64,000 bases of DNA from Agromyces badenianii (GTDB lineage Bacteria; Actinomycetota; Actinomycetes; Actinomycetales; Microbacteriaceae). The stretch is taken from the NCBI RefSeq assembly GCF_003070885.1, contig NZ_CP028913.1:496001-560000 (forward strand), written 5' to 3'. Shown one piece after another: positions 55,691 through 64,000 of the stretch (the stretch's first letter is position 1; each line of letters starts with the position of its first letter). The notes under the pieces are model-generated. The model made no database searches. It worked only from the letters and a program-made list of their open reading frames with translations, and was not told the DNA's origin. The translations under genes and the position numbers were made by a program.

Positions 55691-57229
55691 GTGAACCACC
55701 GCCAGACCCGATTGCGACGCATCCTGCTCGCCGTCACCACCGCAGCCCTCGTCGCGCCGCTCGCGGCGTGCGCCACCACCGCCACCACCGCCGGCGACGC
55801 CGGGGGCGACGAAGCGATCTACCGGATCCCGATCAGCGACCCCGGTGCCGAGATCGATCCGCTCACCGTGGCCGACTACAACGGCATGCTCATCGCCGGA
55901 CTCGCGTCCGAGGGGCTCATCAGCCTCGACGCCGGGGGCGAGCTGATCCCGCGGCTCGCCACCGAGTGGCACGCCTCGGAGGACGGGCTCACCTGGACCA
56001 TCGAGCTGCGCGAGGGAGCCGTCTTCAACGACGGCGAGCCGGTCACCGCCGATGACGTGGTCTCGACCTTCGAGACCATCACCGCCGACGACAGCGTCTC
56101 GCCGGGCAAGAGCAGCTTCGACGGCATCCTCGACACCATCACCACGGTCGACGAGGGCACCGTGGAGTTCGGCCTCGCCCGCCCATTCTCCGACTTCCCG
56201 CGTCTCCTGACGGGTGCGAACACGAGCATCCTGCCCGCCGGATACGTGGCGGGCGACTGGCTCGAGAACCCGATCGGCGCCGGGCAGTTCCTGCTCGAGG
56301 ACTACACCGTCGGCGAGGCCGCCACTTTCGTGAAGAACCCCGACTACTGGAACGCCGACGAAATTCTCGTCGACGGGGTCGAGCTGAAGGTCTACGCCGA
56401 CGAACAGGCGAAGGTGCTCGCCTTCCAGGCGGGCGAACTCGACCGCATCGCCGTCACGAGCGACGTGATCGCCTCGCTCGACGCCTCGAAGTACGACACG
56501 ATCAGCTCGGGGTACAACAAGTTCGACGGCATCTTCCTGAACCACGAGGCGGCCCCGTTCGACGATCCGACCGTGCGTGAAGCGCTCGCGTGGGCCATCG
56601 ACCGTGCGGCCCTCGTCGACGACGTCTACAGCGGCAACGCGGATGTCGCGAACGACGTGCTGTACTTCCCCGACTACCCGATCCAGCCCGAGGGCATCGA
56701 GCAGCGCGAACAGGACCTCGACCGGGTGGCCGAGCTGCTCGACGGCCGCACCGTGCAGTTCGCCATCACGACCGACAACCAGCTCTTCGGTGAGGTGCTG
56801 CAGCAGCAGCTCAACGCCGTCGAGGGCTTCGAGGTCGAACTCGATCTGCTCACGTCGGAGCAGTACTACGCCGACGGCGACGAGACGCCGTGGCTGAACG
56901 CGCCGCTCACCGTGACGAACTGGGCGCCCCGCACCCCCTCGCAGTACATCGGGCTGATCTTCGCCGACGGCGCCGCGTGGAACGCCTCGCACTACGCGAA
57001 CCCCGCCATCGAAGCGGCATCCGAGGCCTTCGATGCGAGCACCGACGAGGCCGAGCGCCAGGCCCGGGTCGACGAGATCGCGGGCATCCAGTGGAGCGAC
57101 CTCGCGGTGATCGTGCCGACCTTCACGAAGGCCGAGGTGCTGCAGAACCCGCGCGTGCACGGCGAGTTCGCCGGTGCGCTCGACTTCTACACCGGCGTCT
57201 CCTTCGCCGGCGTCTCCATCGGCGACTGA
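55691..57229 (+). CDS. peptide/nickel-type ABC importer, substrate-binding lipoprotein
   Basis: A protein of 512 residues from GTG 55691 with AGAGGAGA upstream. The signal peptide ends in a lipobox (LAAC, Cys about residue 28). The SBP_bac_5 fold follows: ATEWHASEDGLTWTIELREG, FNDGEPVTADDVVSTFE, KNPDYWN and REALAWAIDRAALVDDVYSG. This family binds oligopeptides, glutathione, nickel chelates and similar compounds. With the neighbouring monooxygenases the ligand is more likely an S- or N-containing organic compound than a general peptide. Confidence 0.92.
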   Translation: MNHRQTRLRRILLAVTTAALVAPLAACATTATTAGDAGGDEAIYRIPISDPGAEIDPLTVADYNGMLIAGLASEGLISLDAGGELIPRLATEWHASEDGLTWTIELREGAVFNDGEPVTADDVVSTFETITADDSVSPGKSSFDGILDTITTVDEGTVEFGLARPFSDFPRLLTGANTSILPAGYVAGDWLENPIGAGQFLLEDYTVGEAATFVKNPDYWNADEILVDGVELKVYADEQAKVLAFQAGELDRIAVTSDVIASLDASKYDTISSGYNKFDGIFLNHEAAPFDDPTVREALAWAIDRAALVDDVYSGNADVANDVLYFPDYPIQPEGIEQREQDLDRVAELLDGRTVQFAITTDNQLFGEVLQQQLNAVEGFEVELDLLTSEQYYADGDETPWLNAPLTVTNWAPRTPSQYIGLIFADGAAWNASHYANPAIEAASEAFDASTDEAERQARVDEIAGIQWSDLAVIVPTFTKAEVLQNPRVHGEFAGALDFYTGVSFAGVSIGD

Positions 57230-57231
57230 TC

Positions 57232-58281
57232 ATGACCACGACCTCCGGCCCCCGCCTCGACACCGAACCCGCTCGCGCTCGGTCGCCCTGGCGAGGGCCG
57301 GGGTCCGTGGCGGAGCGCCGCAGCGGCATCCCCGCCCTCATCGGGCAGCGCCTCATCCAGATTCCCGCAGTGCTCCTCGTCGTCTCGGTGCTCGTGTTCT
57401 GGCTCGTGCAAGTGGTGCCGGGCGACCCGGGGCGCAACGCCCTCGGGCCGCACGCCACCGCCGCGCAGGTGCAGCTCTGGAACGCGCAGCACGGCGTCGA
57501 CGGATCGCTGCCCGAGCGCTACCTGGGCTGGCTCGCCGGCTTCGCGACCGGGCAGTGGGGCGAGAGTCTCGTCTACTCGCAGCCGGTCGCCGAGCTTGTT
57601 CTGCCGAGGCTCGCCAACTCGATGCTGCTCGGCGGGCTCGCCTTCGCGCTGCTCGTGCCCGCCGCGCTCGCCGTCGGCGGCCTGCAGGCCTATCGCGAGG
57701 GCACCCGCACCGACCGTGCGCTCACGACGGCGCTCATGTCGCTCGCCGCATTGCCCGAGTTCGTCATCGGCGTGCTGCTGCTCATCGTCTTCGCGGTCGT
57801 GCTCGCGTGGGTCCCGGTGCAGTCCGCCACCGACGCGACGGCCGATCCGCTGCTTCGCCTCCGGGCGATGATCCTCCCGGCGGTGACCCTCGCCGTCGGC
57901 TACTTCGCCGTCATCGCCAGGATGGTGCGCACCGGGGTCATCGACACCCTCGGCGCCCAGTACCACCGCACGGCCGTGCTCAAGGGCCTCCGTCGCGGGC
58001 AGGTGCTTCGCAGGCATGTCGCCCGCAACGCCCTGATCCCCACGATCTCGCTGCTCGGCATCTACCTCGGCACGCTGCTCGGCGGGAGCGCGATCGTTGA
58101 GACGCTCTTCGGCTACCCGGGGCTCGGCGCGCTGCTCGTCACCGCGACCGAGAAGAAGGACATCCTCCTGCTCGAGGCGGGGGTCATGGTCACCGGCGCG
58201 GTCTCGCTCATCGCGCTGCTCCTCACCGACCTCGCGTTCGTCATCGTCGATCCCCGCATCCGCTTCGAGAAGGCCGAGTGA
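57232..58281 (+). CDS. peptide/nickel-type ABC importer, permease 1 (DppB-like)
   Basis: A protein of 349 residues from the ATG at 57232, two bases after the previous stop. An Arg-rich cytoplasmic lead of ~35 residues precedes the DppB-type domain (VLLVVSVLVFWLVQVVPGDP). The coupling region is YHRTAVLKGLRRGQVLRRHV and the end is IVETLFGYPGLGALLV and on. Six membrane helices. Confidence 0.92.
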   Translation: MTTTSGPRLDTEPARARSPWRGPGSVAERRSGIPALIGQRLIQIPAVLLVVSVLVFWLVQVVPGDPGRNALGPHATAAQVQLWNAQHGVDGSLPERYLGWLAGFATGQWGESLVYSQPVAELVLPRLANSMLLGGLAFALLVPAALAVGGLQAYREGTRTDRALTTALMSLAALPEFVIGVLLLIVFAVVLAWVPVQSATDATADPLLRLRAMILPAVTLAVGYFAVIARMVRTGVIDTLGAQYHRTAVLKGLRRGQVLRRHVARNALIPTISLLGIYLGTLLGGSAIVETLFGYPGLGALLVTATEKKDILLLEAGVMVTGAVSLIALLLTDLAFVIVDPRIRFEKAE

Positions 58282-59138
58282 CCATGGCGACCGCACTCTT
58301 CAGCGCGCCCACCGCCGACCGCGCTCGCAACGGCACGGCGGCAGCACTGCTGCGTCGCCCGACGTTCGTCGTGAGCGTCGCGGTCGTGCTCTTCTGGGTG
58401 GTCGCGGCCGTCGGCTGGCAGTACTTCGATCTCGACCCGTTCGCCGACACCGGCGAACGGCTCGCGGCACCGAGCGCGGGGCATCCGTTCGGCACCGACC
58501 GCATCGGGCGCGACGTGTTCGCGCGGGTCATGGCCGGCGCGGAACCGGCGCTGCAGGTCGGCCCCGCCGGCACCCTGCTCGCGACGGTGCTCGGCAGCGT
58601 GCTCGGCCTCGTCGCCGGGTATTTCCGCGGCTGGACCGACACGGTGCTCATGCGCGTGTTCGACGTGTTCCTCGCCCTGCCGACGCTCATCCTGCTGCTC
58701 GTCATCGTCGGCGCGTTCGGCAGCAGCCCCGCCGTGCTCGCGTTCGCCGTCGGGCTGCTGTTCGCCCCGGGAATCGCCCGCATCGTGCGGGCGGGCACCC
58801 TCGCCGAGATGGGCAAGCAGTACGTGGTGAGCGCGCGGCTTCAGCGCGAGTCGCACGCCAGGATCATCTTCGCCGAGCTCGTGCCCAACCTCCTCCCGCT
58901 CATCGTCATCCAGGCGACGCTGAGCCTCGGGTCGGCGATCTTCATCTCCTCGTCGCTCTCGTTCCTCGGGCTCGCGGCTGCGCCTCCTTCGCCCGACTGG
59001 GGGCTCGCGATCAACGAGAACCGCAGCTACCTGCAGGGCGCCTGGTGGACCATCGTCTTCCCGGCATTCGCGATCGCGAGCCTCGTGATCGCCGTCAACC
59101 TCATCGCCGACAACCTGAAGGAGGTGTTCCGCCGATGA
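58278..59138 (+). CDS. peptide/nickel-type ABC importer, permease 2 (DppC-like)
   Basis: 286 residues from GTG 58278 (an ATG at 58284 is also possible); it overlaps permease 1 by four bases. DppC-type features are HPFGTDRIGRDVFARVMAGA, the coupling region (KQYVVSARLQRESHARIIFA) and the ending SSSLSFLGLAAAPPSPDWG. Pairs with permease 1 to form the channel. Confidence 0.92.
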   Translation: MTMATALFSAPTADRARNGTAAALLRRPTFVVSVAVVLFWVVAAVGWQYFDLDPFADTGERLAAPSAGHPFGTDRIGRDVFARVMAGAEPALQVGPAGTLLATVLGSVLGLVAGYFRGWTDTVLMRVFDVFLALPTLILLLVIVGAFGSSPAVLAFAVGLLFAPGIARIVRAGTLAEMGKQYVVSARLQRESHARIIFAELVPNLLPLIVIQATLSLGSAIFISSSLSFLGLAAAPPSPDWGLAINENRSYLQGAWWTIVFPAFAIASLVIAVNLIADNLKEVFRR

Positions 59139-60760
59139 CCAGCGCACTCGTGCACGTCGACGGACTCGAGGTGCGCTTCGGCGGGCCGCGACACGGGGGG
59201 CGTGTCGTCGACGACGTGAGCTTCGAGATCGCCCCGCACGAGTCGTTCGGGCTCGTGGGGGAGTCGGGCTCCGGCAAGAGCACGATCGCCCTCGCGCTCA
59301 CCGGTCACCTCCCGGCCTCCGCGGCCATCGCCGCCCGGACGCTCCGCGTCGCGGGCGACGACGTGCTCGACCTCGACCCGACGGCACTGCGCCGGTACCG
59401 CGCCTCGCGGGTGAGCGTCGTCTACCAGGAGCCGGGGCTCGCCCTGAACCCGACCACCCCGGTCGGCGAGCAGGTCGCCGAAGTCTTCCGCATCGGGGGC
59501 GAACGGCGCGGCGAGGCGCGACGATCGGCCGTCGACGCGCTCGCCGCGGTGAGCCTGCCCGACCCGGCCCGGATCGCGCGCAGCTATCCGCACGAGCTCT
59601 CGGGCGGCCAGCAGCAGCGCGTCGTCATCGCGATGGCGCTCGCCGGGCGGCCGGAGCTGCTCATCCTCGACGAGCCCACGACCGGTCTCGACAGCAACGT
59701 CGAGGCCGAGATCCTCGAACTCGTCGACCGTCTCCAGCGCGAGCTCGGCTTCGCGACCCTGCTGATCAGCCACAACCTCCCGCTCGTGGCCGCGCACTGC
59801 GACCGCGTCGGCGTGCTGCGCGAGGGGCGGCTCGTCGAGACCACGACGGCCGATGCCCTCCTGACCGCGCCGCGCCACTCGTACTCGAAGGTGCTCATCG
59901 CCGCGGTGCCCGATTTCGACCACCCGGCACGTCAGGTGACGGATGCCGCGTCGCCCCGCACCCCGCTCGTCACGCTCGAGAACGTCGGCAAACGCTACGG
60001 CACACGCGTCGCGCTCGACGGCATCGACCTGACGATTGGCCGCGGCGAGGTGCTCGGCGTCGTGGGGGAGTCGGGCAGCGGCAAGAGCACCCTCGGCCGC
60101 GCGATCGCCGGCCTCACCCCGTTCCACGGGCGCATCGAGCTGCACGCCGAACGCACGGAGCAGCCGGTGCAGATGGTGTTCCAGCACCCCGACGGCTCGC
60201 TCAACCCCCGACGCTCCGTGCGGCAGACGCTGAGCCGCTCGATCCGGCTGCTCGCCGGCGACACCGATGCCGCGACCCTCGCCGAAACCGTCGGCCTGCC
60301 GCGCGACGCGCTCGAAAAGCTCCCGCACGAGCTCTCGGGCGGGCAGAAGCAGCGCGTGGCGATCGCGCGGGCGTTCGCCGGGCCGGTGCCGCTCGTCGTG
60401 TGCGACGAACCCACCTCCGCGCTCGACGTCTCGGTGCAGGCGCGCATCCTCGACCTGCTCGTCGAGCTGCAGGAGCGCACTGGCGTCTCGTACCTGTTCA
60501 TCTCGCACGACCTCGCCGTCGTGCGGCAGCTCGCCGACCACGTCGCGGTGCTCCGGCAGGGTCGTCTCGTCGACCACGGCTCCGCCGAGCACATCTTCGG
60601 CGGTGGCGGCCACGAGTACACGGCGTCGCTCGTCGACGCCGCGCAGCGCATGCGCCGCCGGCGTCGCGGAGTGGAGCCCGCCGTCGAACCGCGCGCCGAC
60701 TCGCCCCTCGGCATGCCCGTCATCGCCGATTCCATGCCCGCCGGGGCATCCGTCGCCTGA
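59135..60760 (+). CDS. peptide/nickel-type ABC importer, fused double ATPase (DppD-DppF)
   Basis: A protein of 541 residues from the ATG at 59135, overlapping permease 2 by four bases. Two complete ABC ATPase domains in one chain: the first with VGESGSGKSTIAL, ELSGGQQQRVVIAMAL and [17 protein letters not shown]; the second with VGESGSGKSTLGRA, ELSGGQKQRVAIARAF and VVCDEPTSALDVSVQA. Family members usually have these on two proteins; the fusion is common in Actinobacteria. It powers the importer. The last ~30 residues are polar and variable. Confidence 0.93.
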   Translation: MTSALVHVDGLEVRFGGPRHGGRVVDDVSFEIAPHESFGLVGESGSGKSTIALALTGHLPASAAIAARTLRVAGDDVLDLDPTALRRYRASRVSVVYQEPGLALNPTTPVGEQVAEVFRIGGERRGEARRSAVDALAAVSLPDPARIARSYPHELSGGQQQRVVIAMALAGRPELLILDEPTTGLDSNVEAEILELVDRLQRELGFATLLISHNLPLVAAHCDRVGVLREGRLVETTTADALLTAPRHSYSKVLIAAVPDFDHPARQVTDAASPRTPLVTLENVGKRYGTRVALDGIDLTIGRGEVLGVVGESGSGKSTLGRAIAGLTPFHGRIELHAERTEQPVQMVFQHPDGSLNPRRSVRQTLSRSIRLLAGDTDAATLAETVGLPRDALEKLPHELSGGQKQRVAIARAFAGPVPLVVCDEPTSALDVSVQARILDLLVELQERTGVSYLFISHDLAVVRQLADHVAVLRQGRLVDHGSAEHIFGGGGHEYTASLVDAAQRMRRRRRGVEPAVEPRADSPLGMPVIADSMPAGASVA

Positions 60761-60846
60761 CGGCACATGACCCATCGTGACGGCCGGTGACGGCAAGCGT
60801 CGCACGCCCCTTTCCGAATTCACACGAGCCGATCGAGGATGAACAC

Positions 60847-62199
60847 ATGCCACACGCAGCAGTGCCCTACCAGACGGGTTTCGCCACCCAGCAGGTCCAT
60901 GCCGGCGAGCACGCCGACACCACCTACGGTGCGCGCATCACGCCCATCTACTTGAGCGCCGGGTTCCGTTTCGACGATTTCGCCCAGGCCCGCGACCGCT
61001 TCAGCGGCGACGACCAGGGCTTCGTGTACACCCGGGCGGGCAACCCCACGAACGCCGCCCTCGAACGCAAGCTCGCCGAGCTCGAACGCGGCCGCGACGC
61101 CGTGGTGGTCGCGAGCGGCCAGGCGGCGCTCGCGGTCGCCGTGCTCGCCGTCGCGAAAGCGGGCGACCACGTGCTGTCGGCGCAGAGCATCTACTCGGGC
61201 ACCCGCAGCCTGTTCACGCAGGGCTTCGGCCGATTCGGCATCGAGGTCGAGTTCGTCGACGATGCGCGTGACCTCGACGAGTGGCGTCGGCGGATCAGGC
61301 CGAACACCCGTGCCGTCTACGCGGAGACGATCGCGAACCCGACGAACGAGGTCGTCGACCTCGCCGGCCTCGCGGGCGTCGCCCAAGCGGCGGGCGTGCC
61401 ATTCATCGTCGACAACACGCTCGCGACGCCCTACCTGGTGCGGCCCATCGAACATGGCGCCGACATCGTGGTGCACTCGGCGAGCAAGTTCCTCTCGGGT
61501 CACGGTGCCGCGCTCGGCGGGGTGGTCATCGACGCCGGCACGTTCAACTGGTCGTCGCAGCCGTCGGCGTTCCCGCACCTCAACGAGCCCGACGAGGGCC
61601 TGCAGGGCCTCAGCTACCTCGAGGCCTACGGCGACGGCGCCTACACCGCGTACATCCGCGGGGTCACGGCGGCCCTGTTCGGCCCGGTGCTCTCGCCGTT
61701 CAACGCCTTCCTCATCCAGCAGGGCATCGAGACGCTGTCGCTGCGGGTGCAGCGCCAGGCATCCAGCGCCGCTGTGATCGCCGCCTGGCTCGAGGCGCAG
61801 CCCGAGGTGCTGACGGTGAACTACGCCGGCCTCGCCTCGAACGCCTCGCACGACCTCGCGCAGCGGTATCTCCCGCGTGGGCAGGGCGCGGTGCTCTCGT
61901 TCGTGCTCGGCGGCGGCGAGGCATCCGCTCAGCGCTTCTTCGACTCGGTCGAACTGTTCAGCCGCATGAGCCACATCGGCGACACCCGCTCGCTCATCCT
62001 GCATCCGGCGACGACGACGCACGCGCACCTCGATGCCCAGACGCGGGCGAAGGGGCGCATCTCCGCGGGCCTGCTGCGCCTCTCGATCGGTCTCGAAGAG
62101 CCCGACGACCTCATTCGCGACCTCGAACGCGGCTTCGCGGCCATTCGGGCGGCCGCCGCCGCCGCGCCCGTCATCGCGCACGAAAGGATCACCCCATGA
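60847..62199 (+). CDS. metY: O-acetylhomoserine (thiol)-lyase / sulfhydrylase
   Basis: A 450-residue PLP enzyme of the Cys/Met family, longer than MetB (402 residues) as MetY proteins are. The pattern is FATQQVHAGEHADTTYGARI, then TPIYLSAGFRF and YTRAGNPTNAALERKLAELE, with the PLP lysine in VVHSASKFLSGHGAALGG. It would join sulfide, or methanethiol, to O-acetylhomoserine, giving homocysteine or methionine. GAGGATGA lies before the ATG. Its stop overlaps the next monooxygenase (ATGA at 62196), which directly links sulfur capture to the flavin enzyme. Confidence 0.92.
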   Translation: MPHAAVPYQTGFATQQVHAGEHADTTYGARITPIYLSAGFRFDDFAQARDRFSGDDQGFVYTRAGNPTNAALERKLAELERGRDAVVVASGQAALAVAVLAVAKAGDHVLSAQSIYSGTRSLFTQGFGRFGIEVEFVDDARDLDEWRRRIRPNTRAVYAETIANPTNEVVDLAGLAGVAQAAGVPFIVDNTLATPYLVRPIEHGADIVVHSASKFLSGHGAALGGVVIDAGTFNWSSQPSAFPHLNEPDEGLQGLSYLEAYGDGAYTAYIRGVTAALFGPVLSPFNAFLIQQGIETLSLRVQRQASSAAVIAAWLEAQPEVLTVNYAGLASNASHDLAQRYLPRGQGAVLSFVLGGGEASAQRFFDSVELFSRMSHIGDTRSLILHPATTTHAHLDAQTRAKGRISAGLLRLSIGLEEPDDLIRDLERGFAAIRAAAAAAPVIAHERITP

Positions 62200-63515
62200 C
62201 GCGTCCTCAGCACTTCGGCTGGTTCTTCTCCCGCGGCTTCGGGCCGCAGGGATGGGGCCACCCGTACTACCAGTGGAACTACAAGTGGACGGAGCCGCAC
62301 CTCTACCAGCAGTCGGTGCGCGAGCTCGAGCAGGCGGGTCTCGACCTCGTCATCATCGAGGATGCGCTCTCGATCGGCACCCCCGAGACGATCGACCTGC
62401 GGGTACGGCAGGCCTACGGCGGCCCGAAGCACGACCCGCTCGCGCTCACGCCGTTCCTGCTCGCCGCGACGTCGAACATCGGCATCGCGCCGACCGTGAA
62501 CGCGGGCGGCCACCCGCCCTACCTCGCGGCGCGCCACTTCGCATCGCTGCATCACCTGAGCGGCCACCGGGTCGGCATCAACGTGGTCACCGATGTCGGC
62601 AGCACCCGGCACTTCCAGGTGCCCCGGGTCACCCACGACCAGGCCTACGACCGCGCGAGCGAGTGGCTGACGGCCGTGCGCGGGCTCTGGCAAAGCTGGG
62701 AGGACGGCGCGCTCATCGAGGATGCCGCGTCCGCCCACTTCGCCGACGGCTCGAAGATCCCGCCGTGGCGGTTCGAGGGCGAGTACTTCGACGTGACCGG
62801 GCCGCTCAACGCGCTGCCGTTCACCGATGGCGACCCGGCGATCGTCTCGCCCGGCGGCTCGCCCAAGGGCCTCGCCTTCGCGGGCACCCACTCGGATGTG
62901 CAGCTCGCCTACGCGCCGCTCGACCTCGACATCGTGCGGGCCTACCGCCAGAAGATCATCGACGCCGCGCTCGCACACGGTCGCGCCGCGAACGCCGTGA
63001 AGACGCTCTTCGTGTTCAAGCCCGAGATCGTCTCGAGCGAGGAGGAGGTCGACCGGGTCGTGCGCGCCTCGCTCGACCCCAGCGACGAGGTGATCGCCGC
63101 GGTGCTCGAGGGGCAGTCGAGCGACCTCGAGACCGACCTGTCGACCCAGCCGCTCGACCGGCCGCTCGACACCTCGATCTTCGGCGACCACGTGTCGCAG
63201 GGCACCATCAAGGGCCTGCTCGGCAAGTTCGACAGCTTCGAGTCGGTGACCCTGCGCGATCTGCTCGTGGCGAAGGGCCGCAAGGGGCGCATCAGCGACC
63301 ACGAGGGATTCGTGGGCACGGCCGATCAGGTTGCCGACTTCATCGAGGAGTTCGGCGAGGAGGCCGACAACGACGGCTTCATCTTCTCGGGCGACCTGCA
63401 CCCGGTCACGGTGCACCGCTACCTCGACGAGCTCGTGCCGATCCTGCGCCGCCGCGGCGTCCTGCGCAACGAGTACGGCGGCGGGGGCATCCAGGGCAAT
63501 CTGCACGACTTCTGA
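62196..63515 (+). CDS. FMN-dependent monooxygenase, NtaA/SnaA/DmoA type (copy C)
   Basis: A 439-residue third member of the NtaA-like group, more distant from copies A and B. It has FGWFFSRGFGPQGWGHPYYQ, TLGSTP-less variant segments such as LVIIEDALSIGTPETID, then GGHPPYLAARHFASLHHLSG and a VSPGGSPKGLAFAGTHSDVQ loop. It is translationally coupled to metY. A perfect hairpin terminator follows about 100 bases after the stop. Confidence 0.88.
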   Translation: MTRPQHFGWFFSRGFGPQGWGHPYYQWNYKWTEPHLYQQSVRELEQAGLDLVIIEDALSIGTPETIDLRVRQAYGGPKHDPLALTPFLLAATSNIGIAPTVNAGGHPPYLAARHFASLHHLSGHRVGINVVTDVGSTRHFQVPRVTHDQAYDRASEWLTAVRGLWQSWEDGALIEDAASAHFADGSKIPPWRFEGEYFDVTGPLNALPFTDGDPAIVSPGGSPKGLAFAGTHSDVQLAYAPLDLDIVRAYRQKIIDAALAHGRAANAVKTLFVFKPEIVSSEEEVDRVVRASLDPSDEVIAAVLEGQSSDLETDLSTQPLDRPLDTSIFGDHVSQGTIKGLLGKFDSFESVTLRDLLVAKGRKGRISDHEGFVGTADQVADFIEEFGEEADNDGFIFSGDLHPVTVHRYLDELVPILRRRGVLRNEYGGGGIQGNLHDF

Positions 63516-63616
63516 GACGGATGCCGCTGCATCGGTGTGCGCCGCCGCGTGTGCGTGCGCCGGTGCGCGCCCCTGCGCCTGCGTGCGCCGCTGCGTGTGC
63601 GCCACGGATGCCGCTG
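63516..63616. repeat. low-complexity GTGCG/CCGCTGC-rich spacer
   Basis: Between the monooxygenase stop and the terminator, GGATGCCGCTGC occurs twice (from 63520 and from 63606), with many GTGCGC units between. No gene is seen here. Confidence 0.6.
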
Positions 63617-63654
63617 CGCCGGTGCCCGCCCGATTCGTCGGGCGGGCACCGGCG
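63617..63654. terminator. perfect 17-bp bidirectional terminator hairpin
   Basis: CGCCGGTGCCCGCCCGA (63617-63633) and its exact complement (63638-63654) flank a TTCG tetraloop. It lies between the convergent monooxygenase and FMN reductase genes, seven bases from the latter's stop, and would end both transcripts. Confidence 0.85.
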
Positions 63655-63660
63655 TTGGCG

Positions 63661-64000
63661 TCACCAGGTGGCGACGTAGTCCGAGACCGAGTCGGGCAGG
63701 GCGCTGCGCACGATGGGCACGCCCCGCTGCACGGCCTGGTCGATTCGCGCCCGAAGCGAATCGGAATCGACGCGGTAGTCGACGAAGTCGGCGTCGCTCG
63801 CGTACACGCCGATCGGCAGGGTGAGCGCCTGGAAGAAGGAGAACAGCGGCCGGAACTGATGCTCGATGATGAGGGCGTGACGGTCGCTGCCGCCGGTCGC
63901 CGCGAGCTGCACGGGCTTGTCGATGAGCGCGTACTGGCCGACGAAGTCGAAGACGTGCTTGAACAACCCGGTGAAGCTCGCTCGGTACACCGGGCTCGCC
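63661..64000 (-). CDS. NAD(P)H-dependent FMN reductase (SsuE/MsuE type), N-terminus outside the window
   Basis: Only the C-terminal ~112 residues are visible; the frame runs off the right edge. They show the flavodoxin-like reductase pattern PVYRASFTGLFKHVFDFVGQ, then YALIDKPVQLAATGGSDRHA and FRPLFSFFQALTLPIGVYA, typical of SsuE/MsuE and related enzymes that reduce free FMN for two-component monooxygenases. Its position next to four FMNH2-dependent enzymes supports that role here. Convergent with the copy C gene. Confidence 0.88.
   Translation of the reverse strand, partial: ASPVYRASFTGLFKHVFDFVGQYALIDKPVQLAATGGSDRHALIIEHQFRPLFSFFQALTLPIGVYASDADFVDYRVDSDSLRARIDQAVQRGVPIVRSALPDSVSDYVATW

Noticed and set aside
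60773..60846. SAM or cobalamin riboswitch before metY
   Set aside because: The gap is too short and shows no conserved aptamer core; only TGACGGC-type repeats are visible.

Overview
The window is high-GC actinobacterial DNA. Marker genes (class Ib nrdHIEF, SUF genes, a ChvE-type sugar ABC operon, a cell-wall-sorted ice-binding protein, a 10-methyl-fatty-acid gene pair), strong GC bias at third codon positions and a recurring word GCGGATGCC/GGCATCCGC point to the family Microbacteriaceae (Agromyces/Leifsonia/Microbacterium-like). Genus cannot be settled from the sequence alone. No rRNA, tRNA or CRISPR array was seen.

Layout. 0-12 kb: end of an ABC exporter, a DUF305/DUF3105 pair, the transsulfuration genes cbs-metB, a band-7 protein, and a permease/cyclase/aldo-keto reductase/MFS run. 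11.7-17.2 kb: a LacI regulator with palindromic operators on both sides, then an ABC importer for monosaccharides (mmsA-mmsB-chvE) closed by a clear terminator. 17.2-18.5 kb: an AbiEi-like/PD-(D/E)XK protein gene lying between two near-identical 60-bp palindromes. 18.5-20.4 kb: housekeeping singles. 20.4-25.1 kb: the ribonucleotide reductase operon nrdH-nrdI-nrdE-(49-aa Cys/His ORF)-nrdF behind DnaA boxes and NrdR-like boxes.

25.1-28.5 kb is a lower-GC accessory island: a HEPN/MltR-like protein, a decayed manA fragment and a DUF4365-type nuclease-like protein, together a candidate defence locus. 28.5-35.4 kb holds small conserved genes (VOC, truncated AlkD, SUMF1-like, GNAT, MmcQ, RidA, a frameshifted flavin/F420 oxidase), a fumarate-reductase-like flavoprotein with a divergent LysR gene, and a SHOCT protein. 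35.6-43.9 kb: ice-binding surface protein, PspA with a membrane partner, hydrolase, YdeI, MpaB-like gene, and the bfaA/bfaB pair for 10-methyl branched fatty acids.

43.9-46.1 kb is a second accessory patch: an orphan RHS toxin tip with a coupled candidate immunity gene, decayed coding DNA, an IS481-type transposase remnant and the 5' stub of an MMPL transporter gene. 46.1-50.7 kb: sufU-sufS, MarR, CPBP protease and a toroid protein.

50.7-64 kb reads as one functional cluster: four flavin monooxygenases of the luciferase-like superfamily, a DUF427 protein, a complete peptide/nickel-type ABC importer, an O-acetylhomoserine sulfhydrylase (metY) and, at the right edge, an NAD(P)H:FMN reductase. 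My inference is an uptake-and-oxidation route for an organic sulfur compound: the reductase supplies FMNH2, the monooxygenases release sulfite or a thiol, and MetY captures reduced sulfur. The substrate is not known.
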